Source: Seriola aureovittata
Taxonomy: Eukaryota; Chordata; Actinopteri; Carangiformes; Carangidae
Reading direction: 5' to 3'
Length of the DNA stretch: 64,000 bases
Assembly (NCBI RefSeq): GCF_021018895.1
Contig: NC_079376.1
Span: 9,865,001 to 9,929,000, forward strand
The translations under genes were made by a program, and so were the position numbers. Under the pieces are notes generated by a model. That model had not been told where the DNA came from and ran no database searches. It saw nothing but the letters and a program-made list of their open reading frames with translations. Every line of letters begins with the position of its first letter. The stretch's first letter is position 1. Shown here one piece after another: positions 1 through 12,990 of the stretch.

Positions 1-883
1 GTCATTGAACACCTGTAGCACAGACATGAGTAGTCAAGGTACGGCTGCTGGGATGTTAGAATTTGGAGAGCCAGTCTGATAGAGTTGCTTCTTTTCTGGA
101 GTGTTCGGGTGTGTTGACACTATGAAATAGGATGTGGCCTCTACTGACACTTAAAGATGATGCCATTATATGCAAACAAGTGCGTGTTGTGTTTATGATG
201 CAAAGTGTTGGACTTTGACACTGGAGATTGTGGTTCACATCAAGCAAGGTTGGTTTCTTTTAATCATGTCTGTAATTTTTCTGTTATCTCAAAGGACTTG
301 TTTCAGTTGCCTAAACCTGATCAAACTGTAATCATGTGAGTGGCAGATCAGAAGAGGCTCTTTATGAATAGTTTGTGTACCAGTCATATGAATTGTTTTT
401 GTCATGTCGTTCTTCTGATAGTGGTGCCAGATCAGGAAACACTCGTTCGTATCGTCTGACTATGATAAGGGCCTGTTGTGGGCCGTCTATGAATAGCCTG
501 TTTTTTAGTAAACACATACGTCTCACTGCCTCACAGGATGTTGGTTATTATAATGTTGACTGATTAAGACATCATTTGATCAGCCAGCGACCTCTGTGTT
601 GATGCATCCAAGCGTGCATCTGTTTGTGCCCACACACATGGCAGAATGAATGAACGGGAGGGGGGGGTGTCCTAAGAACACCATGGCGAGGCATCAGGCA
701 GGCGAAACGACCGCAGAACCCCGGTCCACGCCTCAATATAATATGAGAGATGAGGGGTCGAACCCAGAGCACTGCTTTCTTTCTGTCCCATCTTTTCGTT
801 CTGTTTCTTCTGAGGTGTGGCTGCGCTCTGCACCGCACCACTAACAAGATCAGGCTGCGGGGTGGGCCTCATCCAGCTGGCTC

Positions 884-951
<68 letters not shown>

Positions 952-2800
952 GAACACTGTTGGTTATTGAAAATAGTTGTAAGAGAAACTATAGTGAAAA
1001 CAGCATTGTGTGTGTGTGTGTATGTGAGAGAGAGAGAGGGGGAAGAGAGAAACTACCAAAATAATAGCTTATCCAATCTTTCCACAGTTTTAATACCAAT
1101 CAGGCAGCGGGCAAACTGTTCAAAGTCAGAGAGGAAGAATGACGGAGGGTAAATTGATGATATCCACCACAATTTCCCTAAAACATTTAGTTAACAAGCA
1201 GGATGATTTTAATCATTTATACTAACAAGGGCATGCTATTCCCCTTCATCCCTCCTCAGTGTGTACTTCCTGAAACGAGCATGCCAAGTGTTTTGAAAAT
1301 ATAGACATCTTAAATGATGAATAGCTGAGGCTGACAGACAGACAGACAGACAAGGAGTCAGCACAAACAAATGTATGAAAGCATAAACACAGACGCTGCT
1401 ATTGCCAGTGAGATGTACAACAGAGCTGTGCTGTCCCTGACTTTTATTCACTGTGCCATTGTGGTCTCTGATTTATAGCGGAAGAAAAAGATGAGAGAGA
1501 ACATTTCTCTCTAAACAAAGAAAGCAGATGTACTTTATAAACCCGCGGCACTAAAAAACATACCGTCCTCTAAGTTGTTAAGGGCTTTTGCTTGACACGT
1601 CAAAAACATTGTGTGAGACTCCAAATGCTCAGATGTTCAGACCCCATCTTTAAAAGATTGCAGGTTGCCTCCTTTTTTTTGCACTCGTGGACGGTGGTCC
1701 AAGCAGCAGATAATACTCAGAGCCCAGGAATCCCTGGAATGGTTTTGTTTAACTTTGCCTCCAGGGAGAAATATATTGTGACAGTCCTTGGAAATATGAT
1801 GCCCATATTTGCCTCATATCTGAGAAGACCCACAGTGAAACCATCACTCCATCAAATTTTTAAAAACCGAAACGAGATCGTAACGGTTTGTAGCATAGTG
1901 ATGGGAATACAGACTGAGAGCGTAGCTGTTAACATTTTGAACTTTCACAGTCTGTTATCTGGTCTCCTACATGCAGGATTGGCACAGTGCATGTCGCTAA
2001 TCTCAGATGGTAAAGCTGAAGAGAAAAAAAAACGTGAGGAAAAAACATCTTCTCATCTTAGCATTTATCCAAACACAACATTAATGAATTTGAATGATAT
2101 ATGTGCATTTTTGTGTGCACAACATTGTTAGCCTCATTAGATAAAGGATTGTGTATGCAACAATCGTAAAGAGAATTCACCTGAATTTTAAAGAAATACA
2201 CCCCTCTGCCTCAGAAATGAGAGGAAAAACAATGGCTTTGGACTGCAAGAAAAACATGTGTTTCATTGGTTTTTGTATTTGCCTGTTTTGTATTTGCGGG
2301 TGTATTTATTTCAGATGAAGGAGAGCCAAGGAGAGAGCCAAGGAGAGTATGCCAGGCCCCAGTTAGTATGCAGGCTATAATTTCTGCTTCCTTTGAAGTT
2401 TATGTATGTGTGTGTTGAGTGTGTATGTGTGTCCATTGTGGTGTTGGGGTATGTAGTGTGGCTGCTCTGAAATATACTTTTCTTACATTAGAGTGAGTGT
2501 ATTCTACTAAGACGCACGTACGATTGCTTGTGTTTAACAAACTGTGTTTAGTTTACTTACTTAAAGATTTTAGTGAAGTGCAAGGCAACTTTGAAGCTAC
2601 ATACTATATAATACACATGTGTGTTCACATGTATACAGTACACATATATTATAATCCACTACAACAGCAGACTTTGGCCTCAAAAGTTGCCATAGAGACC
2701 GAGTATCAACATCATAAGCTTCACAGAGGGGGTCATAGTGGTGGAATGTATTAGATTGTACAGGTGGTCGTGATTTTGTGTCCACCCCCTGTGTGTGTGT
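1..2800. other. Intergenic, no gene seen
   Basis: Holds (TG)31 at 886-948, a TG/GA compound repeat at 1007-1041, (GACA)n at 1330-1351, a GGAGAGCCAA tandem near 2318-2345, and irregular TG at 2405-2460. The longest open stretch (1592-2131, plus) has no recognisable domain. An X-box-like motif is at 2686-2699. Confidence 0.6.
886..948. repeat. (TG)31 microsatellite
   Basis: Uninterrupted TG dinucleotide tract of about 63 bp. Confidence 0.95.
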
Positions 2801-2860
2801 GTTGTATTGTGCATTTTATCATGTCAATAAAGCACACACTGAACTGAACTGAATTGAAAA
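2801..2860 (+). mobile_element. 3' tail remnant of a LINE-like element
   Basis: Contains ATGTCAATAAAGCA followed by a short ACTGA/ATTGA tandem. This is the tail structure of many fish non-LTR retrotransposons (polyadenylation signal then a pentamer microsatellite). No coding part was seen upstream, so it is a fragment. Confidence 0.4.
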
Positions 2861-3109
2861 TAGGTCTGTTATTAATGTTAAATAACAAAAACAGCACTCA
2901 AAACCACTCACGTCCTCCGTAGTCAGCACCAGCAGCAAAACTACTTCAGCAGATGGGCCAGTTCTTCCTGTCTGCAGCCACTCAGCCTGTGATGATGGAA
3001 CCAAAACCTCTGCTCTCAGCACCCCAGAGATAGAGACGCACAAAGGAGGCAGAGTTAAGTGTGAGAGGGTACAAATATGGATGACTCAGGCTGTGTCCTC
3101 TGTAACCTG

Positions 3110-3290
3110 ATGGAAATTTAAAAACTCATGTTTTCCATCCACATTAGTCAACCATTTTTCACACCCAATGCATGAGTTTTTCTGATCCACACCAGGGTGG
3201 ATAAAGTGTGGTCCTCTGTAGCAGATATCAAATTACTATTTTGTGCTTGATCGGCTGAAAGATATGTCGGTGAGAACACATAAACTGTGT
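3110..3290. repeat. Old dispersed repeat fragment
   Basis: Phrases such as GATCCACACCAGGGTGGATAAAG resemble the degenerate fish repeat that also seems to recur at 4440-4530. The call rests on partial recognition. Confidence 0.3.
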
Positions 3291-3302
3291 TTTGCAATAT
3301 TT

Positions 3303-3339
3303 AAAAAAAAAAAAAAAAAAAAATAAAAAAAAAAATAAA
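3303..3339. repeat. A-rich tract
   Basis: A run of about 21 A, then T, then 11 A and TAAAG. It may be the tail of an inserted retroelement or a simple homopolymer. Confidence 0.85.
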
Positions 3340-3466
3340 GGGATTATCAAGTGATTTCAGATCTGCTGATACCAAACAGCATGAATGCTCCATGTCTTTC
3401 TGCTCCTGTCCAGATAAAGGTGCTTTCAGTCAGTGAGTGGTTGCCACTGCTGCCTCCGTTGTTTCC

Positions 3467-4105
3467 GACAGTGTTGGGCATGTCATTACTTTTTTTCAGT
3501 ATTGTGTAGATTAATGGATTACAATTTTGACTTCAGTGATTACATTACAGATACTAGTCTGAGTAATGCTCTGTTACTGCTTGTTATCTGCTTGTTCCCC
3601 GTCTTACCAGGAGTTTGATGGAGAGTTGGAATCAGGCTACATCCAGACTAATATGTTTTTATTTTAAAATGGCATTTTCAAACAAAAACAATTTCCGTCC
3701 AGACGAGCGTTTTAGCTCCATATCAGACATAATCTCCCTCCATACTCACACGCCTGGGAACGTGAGAAATGTGACTCCAAAGTTGTCTTATTTAAATGTT
3801 GTGTGTTCTTGGCTGGCTGATATGGCAGATATTCAGGAGACAAATCTTTTTCAGAGTTGGGGGGAGTGTAACCATGCTTCTGAGGAAGGGACTTCTGTAG
3901 TCAAAATCCCTCCAAACTGCACAGCTGCCTTCTTGTTGGATGTGGAGGTTATTTAAAGGCACTTTTGATGGAGCTGACAGCTGAGCAACAAAAAGTAAAG
4001 TAAAAAGAAACGTAATGCATTAGTTTAATTAGTAAAGTAATGTAATTACTTTTTCAGTGAGTAATGTGTAATGAGTATCTGATGACAGTTTGCAAGTAAC
4101 TTGTT
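3467..4105. mobile_element. Degenerate non-autonomous DNA transposon-like repeat
   Basis: The left edge, GACAGTGTTGGGCA followed by TCATTACTTTTTT, and the right part, GTAATTACTTTTTCAGTGAGTAATG then GCAAGTAAC, resemble the fish repeat that starts CAGTGTTGGG and is rich in AGTAA/TTACT words. The expected right terminal CCCAACACTG is not intact, so the ends are uncertain. No transposase frame was seen. Confidence 0.4.
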
Positions 4106-4439
4106 TCGAATGTAAATGTGACAATAGCAGCAAGTTGAGAGACCACCGCCGCTGTAGTAGATGTGCTGCACTGAGCTGATGATGGTTTAATTTAAGGTTA
4201 GTAGTGAGGAAAGTTAGATGTAGCTGGTGAAAATGCGCCCTGCTGTTCAGCATACAGAGCAACATGTTTGTGTTGCAGTGCTGCAGACAAAATGTTAGCC
4301 TCTTGCTGTCTGACAGAAAGTTAATGGCTACAATACTTTTCTTGATTGAACCCAAAGATAAAATAGATTTGAGCCATTTGAGTATTGTTTTGGTGATTTG
4401 AGTTTGAGCAGAGCACTTCTAAAAAAAACAACTTGAATA

Positions 4440-4530
4440 CTGGCTCGGATGGCAATAACTTTCTCAATGAAAACGTGATTCCCAGATTTATCCACCTTGG
4501 TGTGGATGTGGCCTCGGTGACTGTTTACTT
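4440..4530. repeat. Second fragment of the repeat seen at 3110-3290
   Basis: Contains AAAACGTGATTCCCAGATTTATCCACC and GTGTGGATGTGGCC, similar to the 'atccacact...ggataaag' phrases at 3110-3290 and 22970-23150. Confidence 0.3.
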
Positions 4531-4544
4531 ACTCACTCGGCTTA

Positions 4545-6980
4545 ATAACTTACAGGCTGTGGAGTACTCCAATTAATGTTGTGACTTTGTGCCTGTGGCT
4601 TCACCTCATGAGGACTGAGAGAGAGGGATTGTCATTAGTTCATGTTGCCTGCTGAGTGACACTACACAGACAAAAACTTTAACTGCAAACTTCAAAGAGA
4701 GGTCAATTAAGGGAGTTATTCTGTCCAAACAGTGGTTAGGTCTACCTAAAAAAGAAACAACAAGAGAGTCGTTTTGTGTTGCGGGAAATGCAATGGCTGG
4801 TGTAGGTGACTCACAGAGAAAAAGGACCCATAACACGAGTCACAAACTCGCAATTGTAATTGACTCACCTTGTAAGGAACTCTGCGTGACCCTGAGAGGG
4901 AAACTACAGCTACAAGCCAATGTAGTAACTAGTGTCACGGGAGCAAGCTGTTTTTAAATGAAGACAGGTTTTTGTAAATATCATACCGGATCCATGACAC
5001 ATTCATTGGATGAAAACAAATTCAGTCAGTGCGGGAAGCAATCCATTCAGAGAAAACTCACTCCCATTTCGACAAAAAGAAAGTGTCATCACAAGGTCCA
5101 CTTACTCGGTTTTTCTTAAGATTTCAGCCATATCTCATGGCCTTCCGCGGAAGATGGAGGTTGGAATTTTGATCAGGTGCAATTCTATGTTTAGGTCACA
5201 TGAGTAAGTAACCATCTCCATGGCAACTGAGCAAACTCACGAGGGAAAGGCCTCAAGATGGAGCTGAAATCTTTAGAAAAACTTTCGAAAGTGAACTTTA
5301 TGATAAATGAGAAACATGGGAAAAGAGAGAAAGTATCCTGACAGATAAAACCATGCAGGCTGTTTTATAATGCACTTCAACTTGGCTTGTAAGTACAGTT
5401 CTCGGATTAACATGTCATAAGTTCAATGATTTTATCTGCTAGTGTTTGGTCTTCATAAGATTTTTTAAATTCCAGGTTTCTGAGTTTTAAACAGGGCATT
5501 AAGTAACAGCATCTTTTCAGTTACTGAGAAAAACCAAGGTGTTTGAAAACCCAAATAAAGTTCTGCTTCAAAGCAAAACATCTCATTCTCATTTTCCCTC
5601 CCTCCCCTGCCTCAAAGTAATGCCCACCTGCCTCATCGCATGTTTGATATCTCGAATCTGCCCATCTGTAATCTCCTGATGTTTGCAACATCACCTTAGA
5701 GGAGGCATATCATGGCACGGCTCAGTGCTGTGTCTGATCTTGTGAGCTGTGGACATGTCCGCCCTCTGGCCCACATGGGAAGATAGCTGCTCAGTACGAG
5801 TCCAGATAGTGGCCCCTGAGCTGTGAAACCCCACGCTTGGCAGGATGCAGGGCTGCTGCGATAACTCACCTGTGTACTGATAGAAGGGGAGACAATGTCC
5901 CAAACAGATTAAAGGCAAAGCTGATTGCAAAACAAGATGCATAGTTTTGCTGGAGGGATAAACACGAGATGGAAAAATTCTAAACAAACCAGATGAAAGA
6001 GGCTGTTGGATGTTTTTATCTTACTGTCTTTGATTCATTTCTGGATTTGTGTGTTAACATGAGCGCATGCACATGCTTGTCATTTATATAGAATATCAGG
6101 GTCTATTCATGTTTGGTTTGGAAATCCTAAACAGCCAAAAAAAACATTCAAATCTGTTTTCCACAGCTCAACTTCAGAACCACAATGTCAGTGGCACATT
6201 TTCAAAACCACATTCTGACATGATATAAAACACACTGAAATGTCAACATTGATCGAAGATGGGAGCAGAGCAGCTGTGAGTCTGATCTCAATCTTCTCCT
6301 TTCTCTCCTGCCCTCCCTCTCCAACCTTCAGGAGATGCTCTGTTGTCACGTAAAGGTCTTTACAGTCTGCTGGCAAAAATGTCATTTCCAAAGCCCTATC
6401 TCTCTTATCCTGTCAGAGCAGGCAGGAGATAGTCTGGCTAATCTCCGACAACGGGGAGTGTGTGATGTGTTTAGGAGGTTTGCGCAGAATGATGTGTGAG
6501 TATTTGTGTTTATCTCGCAGGTAGATAAACTCCAGGTGTTGTGATACAGATGGTGTCACTGGACTTTTCTGACATTCCTCTGTCATGATCATGTCCAACT
6601 TAGTGTCTACAGCTGTGAGGGTGGCGTATCACATCAGAGATTTTGTCTGCTGAAGTGGTAAAGGACAATTTCACCAAAGGATACATCTGGTGATATTCTA
6701 TATATTTCTTATAGTGAATAAATCAGTACAGCGATTCTACTAACTAAGTATTTCCTGTAACCTTTATTCCTGCAACACTGAATCATTTATTGTACCTCTA
6801 AATAATTCCTGAATTATAGCAATTATTGTTATAAATACACACTTTGCCTTCACATGTACATATCATCATAATCACAACTGTCAAAAACAAATCTAAGCAC
6901 GCTGTATATATTGTATACAGACACATATAGACACACATGCATGCTGTTTAAAACCACCTAATTCATGTATATAAAGTGAT
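4545..6980. other. Intergenic, no gene seen
   Basis: Mostly unique AT-rich sequence without long open frames. An X-box-like motif lies at 5214-5227. Nothing else could be supported. Confidence 0.6.
5214..5227. promoter_or_regulatory. RFX X-box-like site
   Basis: ATCTCCATGGCAAC, which is GTTGCCATGGAGAT on the other strand. It contains a full GTTGCC half-site. Confidence 0.35.
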
Positions 6981-6989
6981 CTATTACAT

Positions 6990-7284
6990 CTATATTATTG
7001 TGTTAACAGTATTTATTCCAGCACCAGCAATCTTGGACTCCTATTGTTTACAATTTAAACAAACTGTTTGACTTGTATGTAGATATTTTATATTGTTGTT
7101 CATTGTTGTTTGTTATATATATTTATATAGTCAAATGTTTATGTTTATGTTTTATCTTCATCTTGCTTTGCTGCCCTGGTTTATATGTCTTTCCATCTTT
7201 CATCTGAAATTTGTTCTTGGAACAAGAAAGTCAAATTCCTTGTATGTATATACATACTTGGCAAATAATGGTGATTCTGTGTAG
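6990..7284 (+). mobile_element. 3' fragment of an L2/CR1-type LINE
   Basis: An AT-rich 3' region followed by AAATTCCTTGTATGTATATACATACTTGGCAAATAATGGTGATTCTG, a close relative of the common fish LINE tail (TTGGCAATAAA...GATTCTG). No reverse-transcriptase coding part is present, so it is a dead 5'-truncated copy. Confidence 0.45.
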
Positions 7285-10200
7285 GCAAAAGCCTGATAGT
7301 TTACTCCTCTGTGACATAAACCTGCGTTGTCATCCAAAATCTATTTAAAACACAATAATAAGCTGCACCATTGCTCTGGGTGATATGTTCCTTCATCACC
7401 TCAAACATGGGCCCCATAAATTGTGTTGTTGCTGTAAATACTCACTAGTGCAATGAATTTGCCATTGAAAATAGACCCCAACAAATGAACTGTTTAGACC
7501 TGTCGAGCTGTTTTAAAAAGACCAGTACTTGAAGATTGATGTGTTCAGTTAGAACCAGAGCCACGTATAGGCTCAGTAAGTCTGAAAACACAGAGACAGA
7601 CACATTGTTGGTTTCGGTCTTTTCATAGGATTTATTGTCGATAACAAAAAATATAGCTTATCATATAATTCTGATTTATTACTGCTTGCATCATTTTGGC
7701 CATCGTCTATCTGATTTATGAAGGCATTGTATGATCAGACAGATTGTAAAAAAAAAAAAAAAAGCTGACAGTTAAGACAGATTATCTGAAACATTTTATT
7801 TCAAGGTGAAAGGGAAAGCGAATGTACCTGACATGTGGTTAATAGCACAGCAACACTGAGAACGCGCACAACTATGGCAAACGGTAGGTCAACGTTGAAG
7901 TAGCAAGTCGATCTGTGACTTGATTTTAGTGGCAAATCAAATCGAATGTCAATCCATAACTTCATTTTACAGGATTACTATGAAAAATGAAAAGTTACAG
8001 GTTAGCAGAGTCCATTCACAAAATAATTAACTCCAACTGAGAGCTACTAGCAATCACACCATAGATGGTTGTGCAGCAAAACTACCACAACATATTAGCA
8101 ACAACAAATATCCAATGCGCAAAAGTTACAAAACATTCAATAATTTCACATAAATAAAGAATTTCAAAATTACATATCATACAATATTATATTCTAACAC
8201 AACAGATATTATTTTTCTTACTATGGCACTTACACTGATGTTTTCCAATGGACAGTTTGGATAATAATTTTAAAGTTTATCTTTATTTATTACAATTGTT
8301 TATTCGAAACCTATTTTGAATCGTTAGACGGCTTGTGTTTCTTGTCCCGTCTAACCCCTTTTAATACATCTCAGTACATCTTAACTGGGTGAGTACAACC
8401 TTATCATCGCCCATAGGAACTATCCAAGAGGTGAATTATCCTTCAAGTGCTGGTCACATAATGGCATAAGTGTCAGAATGTGTTCATCAATCTCCTTTTC
8501 ATTTTTCATTTTTCAGCTTAATGTTCGCTCCGATTAAAAGTGACAGCTTCAAGTTTAACACAAACAAATAACACAGAACAAACTGACATTTGTAATCACA
8601 CAATATCCTCTTCAGAGCTGCACTTAGCCAATCACAGTGTTGCACTGCAGTTAAATTAGCTTGAGGTCATTCAATGAGTTAAAGGAATATGTCAGCTCCA
8701 CCCTTGCAGTGTACATGAGTTTTATGGTATTTAACATAACGCAAAACATAATTCCACAACATTGCGTGACATCATCATCTACAGGCGTGGGACTTGTAGC
8801 TTTGGAGATCGTACAAACTCGTGAAGCCGTTCTGATGGGCAAATCTTCATGGAGGTAGCCTCACCGCAGGTCTAACCACTGCCGGAAAACTCGACGAGTT
8901 ACAGTAAAAAGCTTCAAGTTTAATATGTGAATGTTGCCACACACACATGAGGTTAGCACGGCTCCTAGGGTGGCTCGAAAGACTTTGCTAAATCTCATAA
9001 AATGGGCAGCCAAATAAACAGCACTGAACCAATGCATAAACAAACAAACAGATTCCTATTAAGAAAGGAATTAAGGAAACTAGCTAAGTGACTGCAGCCT
9101 CTGCGGAGGAGAAAAAGCATGCAGCAGGCCTGCCTGAGCCCTGAGAGTGTGTCTCTGTGCATCTGAGAGTGTTTATGGACTGGCTCTAAGTGGAAGTCAT
9201 TATGGGACGTTTGAGTACACTTGCGCTGATAGCAATGGTTCTGGGTCCACCCAAGGCTCCTAACGTAGGTGGTCCGGGCCAGGGAGGAAGATGAGCGACA
9301 GAAGGAAGGAGGGGAAGAGAAAGAAAGAGAGAGAGAGAGCGGAGGCCAAGAGAAAGAGACAGAGAGAGGAGAAAGAGAGAGAACCAGAGAGTTTGGCCTC
9401 CACCCTTCCTCTACTATTTGCCTCTGCTGCAGATGTGGTCGTAAGGAAGGGAGGGAAAAAAATCTCCATAAAGTTATAATTATCCACATGAATGCAGACC
9501 AAATTCTGGAAAACTGCAAACACACACACACACAAACACACACATACACACGTACACATGCAGGTCACACGCTCATTACATTCTGTTTTGCAAAGAATGG
9601 CTGTACCTTTTTGTTTTACGATCAAATCCCTTATTTCTATAAAAATTTAGGAATTGTGCAATATATATCAACTCTCGTCATAAAAGTACAATGAGGCTGT
9701 GAGAGTAATAAGACACAAAACCTGCTAAAGTTCAGACCCCACATTGCCTTGAGGCAAAAGCTGGTCTAAAGTTCTTGTGCATTATGAGAAAAACCTGCTG
9801 TTTCTGACGTTGCAGGGTGGAGGCAGACAGTGTGCAGCACACTGCTCCGATGCAGGCAGCAACCATTTCATGAGCGGTTACAATCTGTTTACTATTGCAT
9901 GCCTACAACTGGTTTGTATCAGCTAGGTTTACTTAACAGTATATTTCACCTCGGGACATTTAGAGAGATAACCAAATAAACCTTTCAAGGCAGGAATATT
10001 CCCCGGAGCTGCCAGGTTCAAAGTGAAGCCCTTGAAGGCCCCTGAGCAGCGCGCAGTGGGTGCCTGCACGCAGGGTGGACATGTTTTACTGAGGTCTCAC
10101 TGGTCACTGAGACATGGCGGCGTAATGGGGAACAGGAAGTACATTCACCATTGAAAGAGTTGCACGAGGGTGGTGGGATGGAGGGCGGTTTGGCTTGTGG

Positions 10201-10437
10201 GGTGGCGGCGGCGGCGGCGGTGGAAGAGGGGGAAACATCAGCCAGCAGCAGCAGCAGCCACCCCAGCTTTGACACTTCGCCCAGAAGAGCACACTGAGAA
10301 TTCAAACATCGTCTCTCAGATGTTCCACTTCCTCTTGTAAATTGCAGGAATTCTTTCATGTTACAAGTGCTTTTGTTTTATGGCCACGGCCCTGGAGAGT
10401 GGCTCTGCAGAGCCCCACAGCTTTGAGACCAGTGTGT

Positions 10438-10452
10438 GTATGGATGGATGGA

Positions 10453-10502
<50 letters not shown>
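10438..10502. repeat. (GGAT)n then (TG)23 compound microsatellite
   Basis: A few GGAT units grade directly into an uninterrupted TG tract. Confidence 0.95.
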
Positions 10503-10505
<3 letters not shown>

Positions 10506-11690
10506 TGATTTGAAGGCGTAAAGGGAAAGAGAAAGAGGGAGGAGGTGAGTGTGTGGGCATATCCCTTCCTCACTAGCCACTCCATTCATCACTTTGTTGT
10601 CCCAGCTGCAGACTAAACCGCAGTGTGGTGCATCCCTTTTGAAAAGTCAACATGATAAGAATTCCAGGATTGAAGTGGCACAGCCCACGCTTCCTTGGCA
10701 CATGGGCTACTTCCTCCTAAGCCTGGTCTGCGTGGTGGACTGGGACTGTGACAGGACTCTGAGGTTGGCCCAGTCACTCCCCAAACACAGCAGGTCCTGC
10801 CTGATCATGTCAATGATAGGGTGTCCTGGCACCCAGACTGTGATGTCATACTGTGACACACAGGAAAGGGAAGAACCCCGTCTGGCCTTGGCGAACGGCC
10901 GTCTGGGTCCCCCAACCATCTAATTAGGGTAGCGTATACATGCGTCAACGTGACGACAACCATGAACCGCCAGAACGGGCGGAGTTGATACCAGCTGGTC
11001 GAGCTGCAATCAAAGGGTACAAAAAAAAAAACAAGAAAATGTGATACTACCAATGTAATATGAAATACCAACTTGTATAACATCCAAATCCACATCAAAA
11101 GAACTTTCTCTTACCATTTAAACAACAAAAATCTGCAGCCGTCTCTCACTTTTGGGATTTCCTAAACTTACTGACCTCAGCCATTTTGTGTTTTGGCGTC
11201 TTTTCCCGATAGAATCCATCATATGTCCCACAGACAGCTAAGGCCAGACAACTGCCAGATGGCGTATCTATTTGCTCCTCTTTAGCTCTAGTCTGTACAC
11301 CAGATAGATAGATGCAGGCCGGCGGAGAGAGGAGCTTTGGCACAGCACGAAAAGGGCTGTGCAGTGAATTTGCTCTCTGCGTTTTATGCACTTGAGAACA
11401 GAGAAAAGGGGGCTTGATTCAGGCCCATGCTGACAGGTGGGACCGTGTCAAAGGTGATCTCAGGGCAGACTGACGTATGGTTCTCTCTCTTCCACTATTC
11501 TTTTCCCTGTTGGACTGTGCTGTTCTTTCCCTCCCATCTTGCTCTCTTGTTTCTTCTTCTGTGTGCCAGTGCACCTGTGCTCAGCGGGGGGAGGTTCAGA
11601 AACGAAAGGCATTAACACAGACTTCCAGAAAGTCTGCTTTCATGATTGATCTTTCAACCAAGTCATTTGTAAAACTTGTACAGAGTACGG

Positions 11691-11746
11691 TGTGTGAGTG
11701 TGTGTGTGTGTGTGGGTGTGGGTGTGTGTGTGTGTGTGTGTGTGTA
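11691..11746. repeat. Interrupted (TG)n
   Basis: TG units with GGG interruptions, plus looser TG-rich sequence up to 11866. Confidence 0.9.
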
Positions 11747-12659
11747 TCAGGGCGTACAAATATGTACTCTTGATGTTTATTTGCTCGTGTGTGTGTTTGT
11801 GTGAATGTGTGCAACTCTGTAAGTGTATAAGACAGAGTTGTGCTGTGGATGTGTGTGTGTGTGTCTTCTTGGCAGTGCATGTGCAAGAAGCTGGGTGCTG
11901 GAATCCATCCACTGCCAACTACCCAAACACAATAAATCAAAACAGGTGTTTCAATATGTCGACTGCTGTAACATGAAGGCCAGACGCTTGCCAGGCAATT
12001 TCTTTCCTCTTCTGCCTCTAAATCAAAAAACAGAAGAGCAGGATGAAGTTAAAATTTCAAAGACAATGCCTTAAATGGCTGCCTCCAGCTCTCATTGTCT
12101 CATAAGTTTTAACAACAGAATAGAAATGCAAAGATTGAATTTATAAATCAAGAGTGCTCTTTGAACTAAGTAGCTACAACAAAATCTGACAATTGGCTAC
12201 CCTTCTGCAAAGGCTTGGATCTCTGCAAATCTGCTCACCGCCTCCTCACCAAACTCACCGAGCAACAAAATCTGTTTGTATTTTTGTGGTCGAATGATGC
12301 ACAGCGATGACTCATATGACTTTTTTCAGACCCAAAAATCAACACTATTTTAACTGTGGACAGAGACCAATGAATAAAGGACACAAAGGTTGACCTGAAA
12401 AAGTTTGCCTAGTGGGATGGCCATGGTTTTGAACTGTGACCTCCCAGCTGTGGTGTTTGGAAGTTTACCTCTTGTGTTGGATGAATAAGTATGACGCAGT
12501 CTTTTATATGGATTCATTCTGGAGTTCGGAACAAGTCCGCTGTGGTGCATATCCATTGTGCCTCCTCTAAATCGCCTTTGAGTCTGAAAGCAGCACTTCC
12601 CAACTAGTCCCTTTGCCTACTTCTAGCTCATTTACATTACCAACTCATCTACATATTGC

Positions 12660-12698
12660 CACTGAAGTATTACGATCTTAGATCATAATACTCAAGTG
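12660..12698. repeat. Short inverted repeat (18-bp arms, 3-nt loop)
   Basis: The left arm (12660-12677) and right arm (12681-12698) pair at 15 of 18 positions, 11 of 12 nearest the loop (AGTATTACGATC against GATCATAATACT). The loop is TTA. Confidence 0.8.
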
Positions 12699-12764
12699 GA
12701 AATACTGTCTCTATATGTCTACATTAGTTGAGTCACTGTTGCAGTGTAGCATACTTTTAGCAGT

Positions 12765-12990
12765 GTCGGTGCAGACAGATACAGTTAGCAACTAGTTGGT
12801 GAACATAGTTGAGCATTTAGCAGATAAAGAGCCAGATATGTCCCTCAGGCGTTGGTAGAGACCAATAACAGAGCAAAAATAGAGTGAATATTCGACGAAC
12901 ATTCACCAGCTTGCCAGAAACACAACTCCAAATCAGTGATAATATTGCTGCAACTTCTGGATGTGTAAATATTTGCTATAAAAATATCAG
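12765..12990. repeat. Dispersed fish repeat fragment
   Basis: Phrases such as TTGGTGAACATAGTTGAGCATTTAGCAG and AGAGCCAGATATGTCCCTCAGG match a repeat I recall from many percomorph sequences. No coding capacity. Exact ends unknown. Confidence 0.4.

Larger units (their letters stand above)
7285..12655. other. Intergenic, no gene seen
   Basis: AT-rich to about 8.7 kb. Purine-rich GA block at 9290-9390, short CA tract at 9518-9553, (GGC)n at 10204-10220 and (AGC)n at 10241-10259, (TG)23 at 10457-10502, TG-rich DNA at 11691-11746 and 11787-11866. Apparent long frames here are translations of these repeats (poly-His/Thr, poly-Pro). Confidence 0.6.

Noticed and set aside
1592..2131. 179-codon plus-strand open stretch
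   Set aside because: No recognisable domain, no splice or family support; low-complexity Lys/Glu run; plausible by chance in 64 kb.
10356..10592. Open frames with poly-His/Thr or poly-Val/Cys
   Set aside because: Translations of the (TG)n/(CA)n microsatellite; the same holds for frames over 750-1152, 11596-11976, 16323-16671, 45334-45841 and others.
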